Positions 42,978 through 52,594 of a DNA stretch of 64,000 nt are shown in pieces (the first letter of the stretch is position 1; each line of letters opens with the position of its first letter). Both the position numbers and the translations under genes were made by a program. Source of the DNA: Anaerocolumna sp. AGMB13020. GTDB lineage: Bacteria > Bacillota > Clostridia > Lachnospirales > Lachnospiraceae. The notes beneath the pieces were generated by a model. That model had not been told where the DNA came from and did not search any database. It worked only from the letters and a program-made list of their open reading frames with translations. The DNA is taken from assembly GCF_033100115.1 (NCBI RefSeq), contig NZ_CP136910.1:4529001-4593000 (forward strand), in the 5' to 3' direction.

Positions 42978-45900
42978 TTGAAAAAACAGAGGATCTGTGA
43001 GAAGACAAGCATCTTGTCTGAAGATTTCTTAAATAAGGAGGAGCTTTCATTGCTGGTCTTATTGTATGGAATTAATTTTTATATACATTCACCGTTTCGG
43101 CAGGTTATTTTATTACTGCTGGTTGCATTAATCTGCTTTGTTCTATTAATGCTGTATAACCGATTTAATCATTTTGGTAAGAAAGTTAATTTTCCCGCCT
43201 ATACCCTGGGTGAAGGAGATAACACGGGACCAAAGGATTGGGAGAAGCAGATGCTTAAGCTGGCAGAAGACCATAGTCAGGTCAGACTAACCGGATACAG
43301 CTTTGTTCTTAACGATTACAACCAGATCGCTTATAAAAAGCTGAATAAAATCAGAGACAGAATCTCTGCCTTATCCACGGATATCATTGCTTTGATTCCG
43401 GCAGCACGCTGGCTCTTTGATAATTTTCAGATGATGTACCGGGAAATTAAGAAAGTGCGAACCTCCGGAACGAGCTATGCAGTATTGCCGGTCCTAAAGG
43501 GAAAGGAATACCATAACTTTCCACGTATTTACATTGTGGCGAAAAGGATGGTTGCTCTTTCCGGCGGTCACTTAAGTGAAGAAAATATCTCTGTAATGTT
43601 AACAGCTTATCAGCAAAAATTACCGCTTACAGACAAGGAAATCTGGGTCTTGCCAGAGGTACTGGGCTTTTGCCTGCTTGAAGAGATCATTGTAATTGCA
43701 GATGAAATTCTTTCTATCATCGATGTGAAGACTAAGGCAGAAGATTTTTTAAGGGATAAGTTAAAAAACAATCAGGATTCGGCTGATTTAGCAGTATTGC
43801 TTTGTGAGATAGAAGAGAAGCTGAAGCTGAATTACTCTTTCCATGCACATGTATTATATCTGCTGAAGAATAGTTCCTTTGATGAGACTTCCCTTCAAAA
43901 ATACCTGGAACATCATTTTGCTTCCCTTGGAAAGCAGATGAAAACCTCTGATTTAATCCTGGAGGAAGGAAGGGTGGAAGCCTTCCTTGAGTCCAAAATT
44001 CGCACCTTAATTGTCAGCCTCAGGGATATCAATGAAGTGGATGAGGAAAAGTTCTTTCAGGATTATTCCTGTCTAGAGCAGATTCTGTCACAGGATCCAG
44101 AGGGTGTCTATTCAAAGATGGATTTAGAAGCCAGAGGTATGTATCGCGGGGTTGTTGTAAAATTATCACACCGTTATCGACTGCTGGAAGAGAAGATAGC
44201 AAAGGATTGCCTGGAACTGGCAATTCAGGGAAGAGAGGATCTGCATTGTTCACATCATGTAGGTGCTTATCTTTTGGGTAAGGGTTATCCGCTTTTAAAA
44301 GCAAAGATATTAGAAAAACCAATCCCCACAGGTATCAGGAAAAGAAGAAATGTTAAAGGCTTCCTTTATTTTCTTTCCCTGTTCTTAGTAATTCTTGGTC
44401 TGAGTGTCTGCCTGCTCTATGCATTCCGTGAATTTGGCGGACTTGAAGGTATCGGCCGGTATCTTATTTCCCTGCTGGTAATCCTGCCACTGTTAATAGG
44501 AATTTCAATAGAGATTATTAATTTTATTTTTACCAGAAGAATCAAGGTCAAGAAGATTCCTTCCCTGGACTATCTAAAGGAAATACCAGAGGAAGCAAGA
44601 ACCTTTGTCGTTATGCCGGTCATAGTTTCCAACAAGGAACAGGGTCTTACGTATATGGAACGGCTCGAGAAGCATTATCTGGCAAATGGGCAGCCCAATC
44701 TTTTCTTCGCCTTGCTGCTTGATTTTGAGGATTCCCAGGAAGAGGTAATGCAAAAAGATGAGGTAATACAAAATGCTCTTGCTGCTCGTATGAAGGAGCT
44801 GAATGAGCGTTATCCGTCGGAGCAGCAGCGCTTTTCCCTGTTCTTTCGCTGCCGTAAATGGAATGAGGCGGAGAACTGTTATATGGGATGGGAGCGCAAA
44901 AGAGGAAAACTGGAGGAGTTTAATAACCTTTTGATTGGAGCAGGTAAGGAGAATACCACCTTTACTTCAATTTATTGTGACCAAGAGCTGCTTACTACCT
45001 TCCGGTATGTGATTACACTGGATGCTGATACGAATCTGCTTCGTGACAATGCTGCAAAATTGGTTGGACTCATTGATCATCCTTTAAATAAACCTATCCT
45101 TGACTCCTCAGGCAGGAGGGTAAAGGAGGGTTATGTCATCATTCAACCCTCGGTAAGAAATCATATCGTAGGCAAGAACGGCAGCAGGTTTACAAAAATC
45201 TTTGGCGGAGAATCAGGACTTGACCATTACGGAACTGTAATATCAGACATTTACCAGGATATTTTCGGTGAAGGTATCTATACCGGAAAGGGTGTTTATC
45301 ATATAAAAGCTTTTCACGAGCTGCTTCATAATAAGGTACCGGAGAACAGGATTCTAAGTCATGACCTTTTTGAGAGCTGCTATGCACGAACGGCTTTTTC
45401 CAGCGCGGCTAAGATTATGGACACCTTTCCCAACAGCGTTTTATCCTTTACCAAAAGAGAACACCGATGGCTGCGCGGAGACTGGCAGCTCCTGCCCTGG
45501 CTGTTTATAAGGAAAACTGGGGACGGAAGAGGCTTAAGCCCACTATCAAAATGGAAGATTTTTGACAACCTGAGGCGAAGTCTGGTTCCACTTAGTAAGA
45601 TACTGTTTATTTTGCTGAATCTGGCATGGATGGGAGAAGCCTTTTACCTGTTTATTCCTTTTGTTTTCTTTAGCGATGTATTTAGTTTCATTATTTTATT
45701 GATTGCAATTATTAAACAGAAGTTTCTCCGGCCGAACCTTGCTCTTATCTATAAGGACTTTCTAAAGGAACTTGTAACTATGGCAGAGAGGACATTTCTG
45801 GAGTTTACGATTACTCCCTACAGGGCTTATGTCGCATCGGACGCAATTGTCAGGACTCTCTACCGGATCTGTATCAGCAAAAAAAATCTGCTTCGATGGA

Positions 45901-48900
45901 ATACGGCGGAGGCAGTGGACAGCTCAATTATCAATACCAGAAAAGGGTATTTTCTTACCATGTGGAGTAATTTCCTTCCGGTATGTGTGCTGTTAATCAT
46001 TCTATTTACAGGAATATTAAATCCGGCAGGAACTGTTCTGGCAATAATTCTGCTTCTTGACTGGAGCTTTGCTTTTGAAATCTCTTATCGGATCAGCCAG
46101 CCGGAAAAGAAATCAAATCAAGGGGATAAAGCACAGGATAAGGAAATGCTGCTTGATACTGCGCGCAGAACCTGGCAGTTTTTTAAGGACCTTTCTACGG
46201 AGAAAAATAACTACCTCTGCCCGGATAACTGTCAGATTGGGATGGTTCCAAAGATCAGTGACAAGACCTCGCCCACCAACATCGGGCTTCAATTCCTGGC
46301 GATTCTATCAGCCAGAGACTTTGGTTTTGAAACCCTGAGCTCTACCTTGGAGGCTGTTGAACATCTGATGGATACGGTTTATAAATTGGAGAAATGGAAA
46401 GGACATCTCTATAATTGGTACCAGGTTGAAACCTTGGAGGTGCTGAATCCTGCCTATATATCAACCGTAGATAGCGGTAACTTTTTCGGGCACCTGGTCG
46501 CCTTGAAGAATGGTTTACTGGAGCAAGCGGATAAACCGATTTATCCGGACTGTCTATTGGCTGAGCTGCAAGTTGCACTAAGAAGAAGTAACGAGGAGCT
46601 CCAGCAAAGAACAGGTGCTGCCGCCGGTTATGAGCTTAAGAACGGATATACAAGGATATGTGAACTGGTTGAGGATATAGCGGATATCTGGGAAGACCTA
46701 AATGACAGGGAGCTTGTCCCTGCTGAGGATTACCGCTATACCAGGCAGTTAATGGGTACCATTGACAGTATTGTCAATGAAGCCGCCGGTCTGAAACTGA
46801 AGGAAGAGTGCTTTTCTTCCTGTTCTACGCTTCGTTGTATTGCAGAAAAGGATAATAAGGTAGCAAATAACCTGCTTAATCGTATTCATGCCATCAGCAA
46901 TAAAATAGACTACCTTTTGACAAATGTTGACTTTCAGTGTTTATTTAATGATAAGAGAGCTCTTTTTCACATCGGATACCATGTATCCTCTCATGTGCTG
47001 GATGAAGGCTGTTACGACCTGATGGCATCAGAATGTGCTCTTACAAGTCTTCTTGCGATAGCGAAAGGAGAAGTGCCTCTAAAGCATTGGTATAAACTTG
47101 GAAGGCCCCTGACTATCGTAGGTGGAATTCCTTGCTTTGTATCCTGGAGCGGTACCATGTTTGAATATTTGATGCCGAATATCGTATTCAAGGAATATGA
47201 AGGTTCTGTTTATGCACAGACCTCCAGAGCAGCGGTGCTTCAGCATAGGAAGTATGCGGAGGAAACTAAGATCCCCTGGGGGATATCAGAATCCCAGTAT
47301 TACCGTTTTGATTTGAATTCTAATTACCAATACCAGGCTTTTGGTGTTCCAAAGATAAGACTTCAGCCTGTCCGCAGAAATTCCCTAGTGGTTGCTCCTT
47401 ATGCAACCATGCTGGCATTGGATATCGCTGATGATGAATGCATAAAGAATCTTAGAAGGTTAAAGGAATTAGGAGCCTTCAGCGATTATGGTTTCTATGA
47501 GGCAGTGGATTTTAATGTACCAAATTCTGTGGATATGACACCATATTGTATTGTGAAATCCTATATGGCACATCATCAGGGGATGAATCTGGCTGCTATT
47601 AATAATTATCTCAATGAAGGGATTCTACGGGAGAGATTTCATGCAGAGATGATGATAAAGGCCACAGAGGTCCTGCTGGAGGAAAAACGCCAGTCTCATC
47701 TGATTTCCATTGCCAAACATGGATATACAATTAAAATTGGTAAGCCCCTGTTTAAGGAAGTTACTTACAGTAACCGTTATGTGAACAGTGTGGCCACGAA
47801 TCCACCCATTGTAAATTACTTGTCAAACGGTTCGTATTCACTGATGATTTCCTCAGATGGAGATGGTTTTAGTAAATATGAAGACAGGATGCTTTACCGT
47901 TTCCGATCCGATATTTATGCAAACACAGGTAATTATATCTATATCAAGGATATGAATAAAGGAAAGGTTTGGAGCACCACTTATCATCCCACCAGAACAG
48001 AGCCTGAAAACTATCAGGTGATATTTTCACCGAATCAGGCTGAATACAAACGCAGGGATGGAGATATTACAACCCATATGATCGTGAGCCTGGATGCGGA
48101 CCGGGATTTTGAGATCCGAAAGGTTACCTTTACCAATCACAGTAATGAGGAAAAAAGGTTGGAAGTGACCAGTTATCTGGAGGTGGTGGATGATACCCTT
48201 CCGGCAGAATTAAGCCATCCTGCCTTTAATAAGCTCTTTCTGGAAAGTGAGTATCTGGAAGAACAGGAAATCTTCCTCTCTAAAAGAAGGCGTAAGAAAG
48301 AGGACGATAATCCTTATCTTATGCACATGCTCAGAACAGGAGGGAAACTAAGTAAAAAGGTAGAATACGAGAATGACCGAAAGCGTTTTATCGGAAGAAA
48401 CAATACCCTGGAGAATCCGGACTCCGTTGTTAACAGTGTTGCTTTTTTCAATAATTCCGGTTTTTGTAATGATCCTATTATGAGCCTGCGGGGACAGTTA
48501 TGCATAGGACCGGGTGAAACTGCCTGCATTTCTTTCATAACAGGAGTATGCAAAAGCAAAGAAGACGCAGTAAAAATTGCCGGTGAATTTAATCTAAGCT
48601 ACAGGGTTGACGATATACTGGAGAAATTCCGTCTTCAGAAGGAACTGGAGTTAAAGTATCTGGAAATTACGAATCTTCAGCTCAATGCCTTTCAGGATTT
48701 GATCAGCCCCATTTTCTATACTGCTAAGGCTTACCGAGGTCCGGTTGAAAATATAAGACGAAACTTTAAGAATCAGAGTTTCTTATGGAAATTTGGTATA
48801 TCCGGTGATAATCCCATTCTGCTGTTATTGGTTCGATCCAATCAGGAAGAAAGAATTGTAAAGGACGTCTTAAAGGCTTATGAATACCTGAGAATTAACC

Positions 48901-49166
48901 GTATTATGGTGGATCTGGTCATACTGCTGGATTCCAAGCATGGTTATTTCCAGGAGGTGGATATATTAATAAATGATATGACAAGCTCTCTTCGGATCTA
49001 TGATTCAGGAAGTGAGAAGCCAAGTTTCTTTATGCTGCATACCTATGAAATGATACCGGCAGAGATTGATTTGCTGTATACGGTTGCAAGTGTTGTGTTT
49101 TCAGAGAAAACAGGTATTTATTTTACCCATCTGAAAGAAAATATATATGAGATACTGGAAGAGTAG
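42978..49166 (+). CDS. Cyclic beta-1,2-glucan synthase, GT84/transglycosylase part (NdvB/ChvB-like)
   Basis: A 2062-residue membrane enzyme. One helix near the N-terminus, further pairs around 450-525, 870-910 and 995-1030. Between them the GT84 domain shows the nucleotide-sugar DxD in TLDADTN (about 681) and HRWLRGDWQL (about 828). From about 1050 a glucoamylase-like (GH189-type) region starts PTNIGLQFLAILSARDFGF; then follows a beta-sandwich as in GH94 N-terminal domains (SYSLMISSDGDGFSKYEDR). In ChvB this all belongs to one protein of about 2800 residues that ends in a GH94 domain; here GH94 is a separate gene 73 bases on. The start is TTG 42978 with weak signals. Confidence 0.92.
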   Translation: MKKQRICEKTSILSEDFLNKEELSLLVLLYGINFYIHSPFRQVILLLLVALICFVLLMLYNRFNHFGKKVNFPAYTLGEGDNTGPKDWEKQMLKLAEDHSQVRLTGYSFVLNDYNQIAYKKLNKIRDRISALSTDIIALIPAARWLFDNFQMMYREIKKVRTSGTSYAVLPVLKGKEYHNFPRIYIVAKRMVALSGGHLSEENISVMLTAYQQKLPLTDKEIWVLPEVLGFCLLEEIIVIADEILSIIDVKTKAEDFLRDKLKNNQDSADLAVLLCEIEEKLKLNYSFHAHVLYLLKNSSFDETSLQKYLEHHFASLGKQMKTSDLILEEGRVEAFLESKIRTLIVSLRDINEVDEEKFFQDYSCLEQILSQDPEGVYSKMDLEARGMYRGVVVKLSHRYRLLEEKIAKDCLELAIQGREDLHCSHHVGAYLLGKGYPLLKAKILEKPIPTGIRKRRNVKGFLYFLSLFLVILGLSVCLLYAFREFGGLEGIGRYLISLLVILPLLIGISIEIINFIFTRRIKVKKIPSLDYLKEIPEEARTFVVMPVIVSNKEQGLTYMERLEKHYLANGQPNLFFALLLDFEDSQEEVMQKDEVIQNALAARMKELNERYPSEQQRFSLFFRCRKWNEAENCYMGWERKRGKLEEFNNLLIGAGKENTTFTSIYCDQELLTTFRYVITLDADTNLLRDNAAKLVGLIDHPLNKPILDSSGRRVKEGYVIIQPSVRNHIVGKNGSRFTKIFGGESGLDHYGTVISDIYQDIFGEGIYTGKGVYHIKAFHELLHNKVPENRILSHDLFESCYARTAFSSAAKIMDTFPNSVLSFTKREHRWLRGDWQLLPWLFIRKTGDGRGLSPLSKWKIFDNLRRSLVPLSKILFILLNLAWMGEAFYLFIPFVFFSDVFSFIILLIAIIKQKFLRPNLALIYKDFLKELVTMAERTFLEFTITPYRAYVASDAIVRTLYRICISKKNLLRWNTAEAVDSSIINTRKGYFLTMWSNFLPVCVLLIILFTGILNPAGTVLAIILLLDWSFAFEISYRISQPEKKSNQGDKAQDKEMLLDTARRTWQFFKDLSTEKNNYLCPDNCQIGMVPKISDKTSPTNIGLQFLAILSARDFGFETLSSTLEAVEHLMDTVYKLEKWKGHLYNWYQVETLEVLNPAYISTVDSGNFFGHLVALKNGLLEQADKPIYPDCLLAELQVALRRSNEELQQRTGAAAGYELKNGYTRICELVEDIADIWEDLNDRELVPAEDYRYTRQLMGTIDSIVNEAAGLKLKEECFSSCSTLRCIAEKDNKVANNLLNRIHAISNKIDYLLTNVDFQCLFNDKRALFHIGYHVSSHVLDEGCYDLMASECALTSLLAIAKGEVPLKHWYKLGRPLTIVGGIPCFVSWSGTMFEYLMPNIVFKEYEGSVYAQTSRAAVLQHRKYAEETKIPWGISESQYYRFDLNSNYQYQAFGVPKIRLQPVRRNSLVVAPYATMLALDIADDECIKNLRRLKELGAFSDYGFYEAVDFNVPNSVDMTPYCIVKSYMAHHQGMNLAAINNYLNEGILRERFHAEMMIKATEVLLEEKRQSHLISIAKHGYTIKIGKPLFKEVTYSNRYVNSVATNPPIVNYLSNGSYSLMISSDGDGFSKYEDRMLYRFRSDIYANTGNYIYIKDMNKGKVWSTTYHPTRTEPENYQVIFSPNQAEYKRRDGDITTHMIVSLDADRDFEIRKVTFTNHSNEEKRLEVTSYLEVVDDTLPAELSHPAFNKLFLESEYLEEQEIFLSKRRRKKEDDNPYLMHMLRTGGKLSKKVEYENDRKRFIGRNNTLENPDSVVNSVAFFNNSGFCNDPIMSLRGQLCIGPGETACISFITGVCKSKEDAVKIAGEFNLSYRVDDILEKFRLQKELELKYLEITNLQLNAFQDLISPIFYTAKAYRGPVENIRRNFKNQSFLWKFGISGDNPILLLLVRSNQEERIVKDVLKAYEYLRINRIMVDLVILLDSKHGYFQEVDILINDMTSSLRIYDSGSEKPSFFMLHTYEMIPAEIDLLYTVASVVFSEKTGIYFTHLKENIYEILEE

Positions 49167-49239
49167 ATTTCAATTTGGCAGCTAGGACAGAACGGCTCGT
49201 GTTATAAAAGAGAGCTTTGGGTTTAAGGAGGAAGAGGCT

Positions 49240-51672
49240 TTGGATACAGCATATGCACCAACAATACAGGAGAAAGAAAAAGAGAACTATGAGTTTTTTA
49301 ACGGCTTCGGAGCATTTGCCTGTGAGGGCAGGGAGTATGAAATTCTGCTGGAGGGCAATAATCGGCCGCCGGCTCCCTGGATTAATGTTATCTCAAATAA
49401 GAACTTTGGTTTCCAGATATCAGAATCCGGTGCAGGCTTTACCTGGAGTATCAACAGCAGGGAAAATAAACTTACCCCCTGGTCCAATGATCCTGTTAGT
49501 GACAGAGCTTCCGAGGCAATCTATATTCTGGATGAAGTGACCGGAGAGGTGATGACACCAATGTCCCTTGGAAGATCTGACAGAGGTGTTTACCGGGTAA
49601 GACATGGCTTTGGATACAGCAGGTTCCTTCATGAAGAAGGTCTTATAGACCAGGAACTAACAGTTTTTACTCCTTTGGATGAATCACTAAAGTTATGGAA
49701 TCTAAAACTGACAAACAATTCGGATAAGGTAAAATATCTAAGCCTTACCTATTATGTAGAATGGGTTTTAGGTACACAGCGGGAGAATACCAATCCTTAT
49801 GTTCTTACCGCTTATGACAATGAGCATGAGTATTTATATGCAAAAAACATTTATACCCTGAATTTTGGGAACAGTTTTTCTTATTTGTTTTCCAGTGAGA
49901 TGATTGTCGGCTATACCGGTGACCGGCAGGAATTTCTGGGACAAAAGGGAAATATCAGAGAACCCAAAGGAGCGGAAGTCAAACTGTCCTGTAATACGGG
50001 AGTGTGTTATGATTCCTGCGGAGCAATCCAGGTATCGGTAGAAATACAACCCAAGGAAAGCAAAACGGTGGTGTTTGGAATTGGTCAGAGCAGTGACCTG
50101 AACGAGATAAATAACATCAGATATAAATACAAAGATATAACTGCTGCCGGAAATGAGCTTAATAAGGTGAAAGCTTACTGGGACAGACTGCTTGGGACAA
50201 TTCAGGTGAAGACAAAGGACAGAGCAACGGATATCCTGGTGAACGGATGGCTGCTCTATCAGTCGGTATCCTGCCGTATTAATGCAAGAGCTGGTTTTTA
50301 TCAATGCGGAGGAGCTTATGGCTACAGGGACCAGCTTCAGGATACCCTTTCACTTCTTTTTACGGATTCTGGTATTCTGCGAAAGCAAATATTAATTGCC
50401 TGCAGCAGACAGTTTGAGGAAGGAGATGTCCAGCATTGGTGGCATCCCCCTATGGGAATCGGGGTAAGAACGAGAATAACCGACGATTTGCTTTGGCTGC
50501 CTTATTGCACTGCCGCTTATATTCGAAGTACCGGGGATACCGGGATATTAAAGGAGAAGGTACATTATATAAAAGGCCCGATATTAAGAGAGGATCAGCA
50601 TGATGTAATGTTTACTCCGGAAGTCTCCGAGCTATCCGAAAGTGTTTATGAACATTGTAAAAAAACCATAGACCGGACCAATTTCGGAGAACATGGACTT
50701 CCTCTTATGGGAGGCGGTGACTGGAATGACGGAATGAATGAGGTAGGAATGCTTGGGAAGGGAGAAAGTGTCTGGCTGGCCTGGTTCTTTTACACTGTAT
50801 TGGGTGACTTTATACCTTTATGTTATCAGGAAAATGATGCAGATTACGGGCAGGAGCTGGAACAGAAACGGGAGCTGCTGCTCCAAAATATCGAAGAACA
50901 TGCCTGGGATGGAGAGTGGTATCTCCGGGCATTTTATGATGACGGTTCGAAACTTGGCTCTAAGGAAAACGATGAATGCCGGTTGGATTCCATCAGTCAG
51001 TCCTGGAGCGTGATATCAAAGGGGGCAAAAGAAGAACGTGCGAAGACTGCGATGCAGTCCGCATGGCGGTATTTAGTAATGGAAGAGGAAGCTCTTTCCC
51101 TACTTTTAACACCTCCTTTTAATAAAACCAGTAAAAATCCGGGTTATATCAAAAACTATATCCCCGGCATACGGGAAAATGGAGGACAGTATACCCATGC
51201 GGCAGTTTGGCTGGCAATCGCCACCTCCATGCTGCACGACTGTAATATGGCTCAGAGCCTGTTTTCCATACTTAATCCGATTAACATTACCCAGAACAGA
51301 AAGGATGCACTCAGGTATGAGAAAGAACCATATGTAATGACAGCAGATATCTCCCTTAGCCCGCCTTATACCGGAAGAGGTGGCTGGAGCTGGTATACCG
51401 GGTCCGCGGGCTGGATGTATCAGGGATTGTTATGCTGGTTTCTGGGCATTCGCAAAGAAGGAGAGGAATTGATTATCGATCCGGCCACACCGTCAAGTTT
51501 CGGAGAGTATTCCGTTGAATATAAGTATGGTGGCTCCCTTTATGAAATCAGAGTGGAGAGCAGAAGCAAGGGAATACTGACCACGGAAACAATCACAGCA
51601 GATGGCAGCCTGATTCAGGGAAACAGGGTTTTGCTAAAGGATGACGGAGAAAGGCATCTGATAGTCGTATAA
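49240..51672 (+). CDS. GH94 phosphorylase (cyclic-glucan-synthase C-terminal module / 1,2-beta-oligoglucan phosphorylase-like)
   Basis: An 810-residue GH94 protein. N-terminal beta sandwich (about 1-270, FFNGFGAFACEGREYEILLEG with the PPAPWINVISN motif), then the (alpha/alpha)6 barrel with QCGGAYGYRDQLQDTL and the catalytic acid in GGGDWNDGMNEVG (about 490), ending with GRGGWSWYTGSAGWMYQ. GH94 enzymes cleave or build beta-glucosyl links with phosphate; in glucan synthases this module sets chain length. TTG at 49240 with AAGGAGG eight bases ahead shows independent translation. Sum of both proteins (2872) equals a full-length ChvB, so this is a gene fission. Confidence 0.94.
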   Translation: MDTAYAPTIQEKEKENYEFFNGFGAFACEGREYEILLEGNNRPPAPWINVISNKNFGFQISESGAGFTWSINSRENKLTPWSNDPVSDRASEAIYILDEVTGEVMTPMSLGRSDRGVYRVRHGFGYSRFLHEEGLIDQELTVFTPLDESLKLWNLKLTNNSDKVKYLSLTYYVEWVLGTQRENTNPYVLTAYDNEHEYLYAKNIYTLNFGNSFSYLFSSEMIVGYTGDRQEFLGQKGNIREPKGAEVKLSCNTGVCYDSCGAIQVSVEIQPKESKTVVFGIGQSSDLNEINNIRYKYKDITAAGNELNKVKAYWDRLLGTIQVKTKDRATDILVNGWLLYQSVSCRINARAGFYQCGGAYGYRDQLQDTLSLLFTDSGILRKQILIACSRQFEEGDVQHWWHPPMGIGVRTRITDDLLWLPYCTAAYIRSTGDTGILKEKVHYIKGPILREDQHDVMFTPEVSELSESVYEHCKKTIDRTNFGEHGLPLMGGGDWNDGMNEVGMLGKGESVWLAWFFYTVLGDFIPLCYQENDADYGQELEQKRELLLQNIEEHAWDGEWYLRAFYDDGSKLGSKENDECRLDSISQSWSVISKGAKEERAKTAMQSAWRYLVMEEEALSLLLTPPFNKTSKNPGYIKNYIPGIRENGGQYTHAAVWLAIATSMLHDCNMAQSLFSILNPINITQNRKDALRYEKEPYVMTADISLSPPYTGRGGWSWYTGSAGWMYQGLLCWFLGIRKEGEELIIDPATPSSFGEYSVEYKYGGSLYEIRVESRSKGILTTETITADGSLIQGNRVLLKDDGERHLIVV

Positions 51673-51697
51673 TCCCCGGCGTTACTATCCCGGGTAT

Positions 51698-51738
51698 CTT
51701 TCATTATATCTTGCTTACACTGCAGGATATAATGAAAG
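51698..51738. terminator. Perfect 13-bp hairpin after the GH94 gene
   Basis: CTTTCATTATATC (51698-51710) and GATATAATGAAAG (51726-51738) around 15 bases. No clear T run. Confidence 0.65.
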
Positions 51739-52445
51739 CAAACTGTATTGTAAGGAATCACTGGGCAGGGAAACCCGGTATGCGAAAGAGGTGTTGGTAT
51801 AAAGAAGGGCTAATGCAATCTTATCTTCCCACAACTGGAAACAATCCGTAGTGGAATATTTTGTAAGGCTATTTGACTTTAGATAATAAAATGCCAATAA
51901 ATGAACAAAAAGAGCAATTTAATACAATTACAATTTATTGAAAACATATTATAATAAAATTAATCTAAAAATTTTATTTATTGTCGATACTTTCCTGGAC
52001 CGGCAGCAGTTATTATACTTCTTAACCTTGTTGATAAGACAGATCCTCAAGAGAGATTTTGCATGTAGAAGGACTCTCATAAAACGGATATACGGTTAAT
52101 TAATATGGAAGCTTAGCTGCAGGTCTTCTTATTTCCTGCTCGTAGAGATTCTATTTGTATTTCAATCCTATTCAAAGACGAATTTATATAAAAAATTAAA
52201 TGTCCTGTGATATTGCCTATGCTTATATTTTACTGGGCATATTTAATAGGTTTCTTTTTTATGCAATATTTTTTTCTTTTGGCTTACCTGACAGTTCATA
52301 GTAACCAATATTAAATGGGAAGGGGGAATCTGGCCTGATGTTTGAGAGGCTGGTTATATCGCGGTGTTGTGAATTGCCAAGATGAGTATAGATCAAAGAG
52401 AAAGGGGTTAATTTATGAAATAGTAAAAAAATAGTGGAAGGGTAG
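51739..52445 (+). other. 700-base gap upstream of the chitinase
   Basis: No supported gene; AT-rich with several small dyads, none matching a riboswitch known to me (a c-di-GMP class was looked for because chitinases are often so controlled). The right end joins a fossil chitin-binding module at 52446. Confidence 0.5.
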
Positions 52446-52520
52446 TGTATTCAGGTACATACAGCCTTATCCGTATGGACTCCTGAGATTGTTCCGGCAT
52501 TATGGAGACTGGTTCAATAA
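52446..52520 (+). pseudogene. Fossil of a CBM5/12 chitin-binding module
   Basis: This frame encodes CIQVHTALSVWTPEIVPALW and a few more residues before TAA. The chitinase behind it contains CIQAHTALTGWEPPIVPALW. Sixteen of these 20 residues agree, so this is a remnant of a duplicated gene or module. No start, signal peptide or catalytic part remains. Confidence 0.75.
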
Positions 52521-52594
52521 TTATACGGTATAAATAAGCAGATTCCTAACAACCAGAAAAGTAAGCTTTTGCTTACCTTATAGGAGGAGATTAT

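Noticed and set aside
49834-50304. Minus-strand 156-residue frame inside the GH94 gene
   Set aside because: Antisense shadow of a clearly coding GH94 sequence.
51739-52445. c-di-GMP riboswitch in front of the chitinase
   Set aside because: None of the conserved GEMM-I segments could be recognised.
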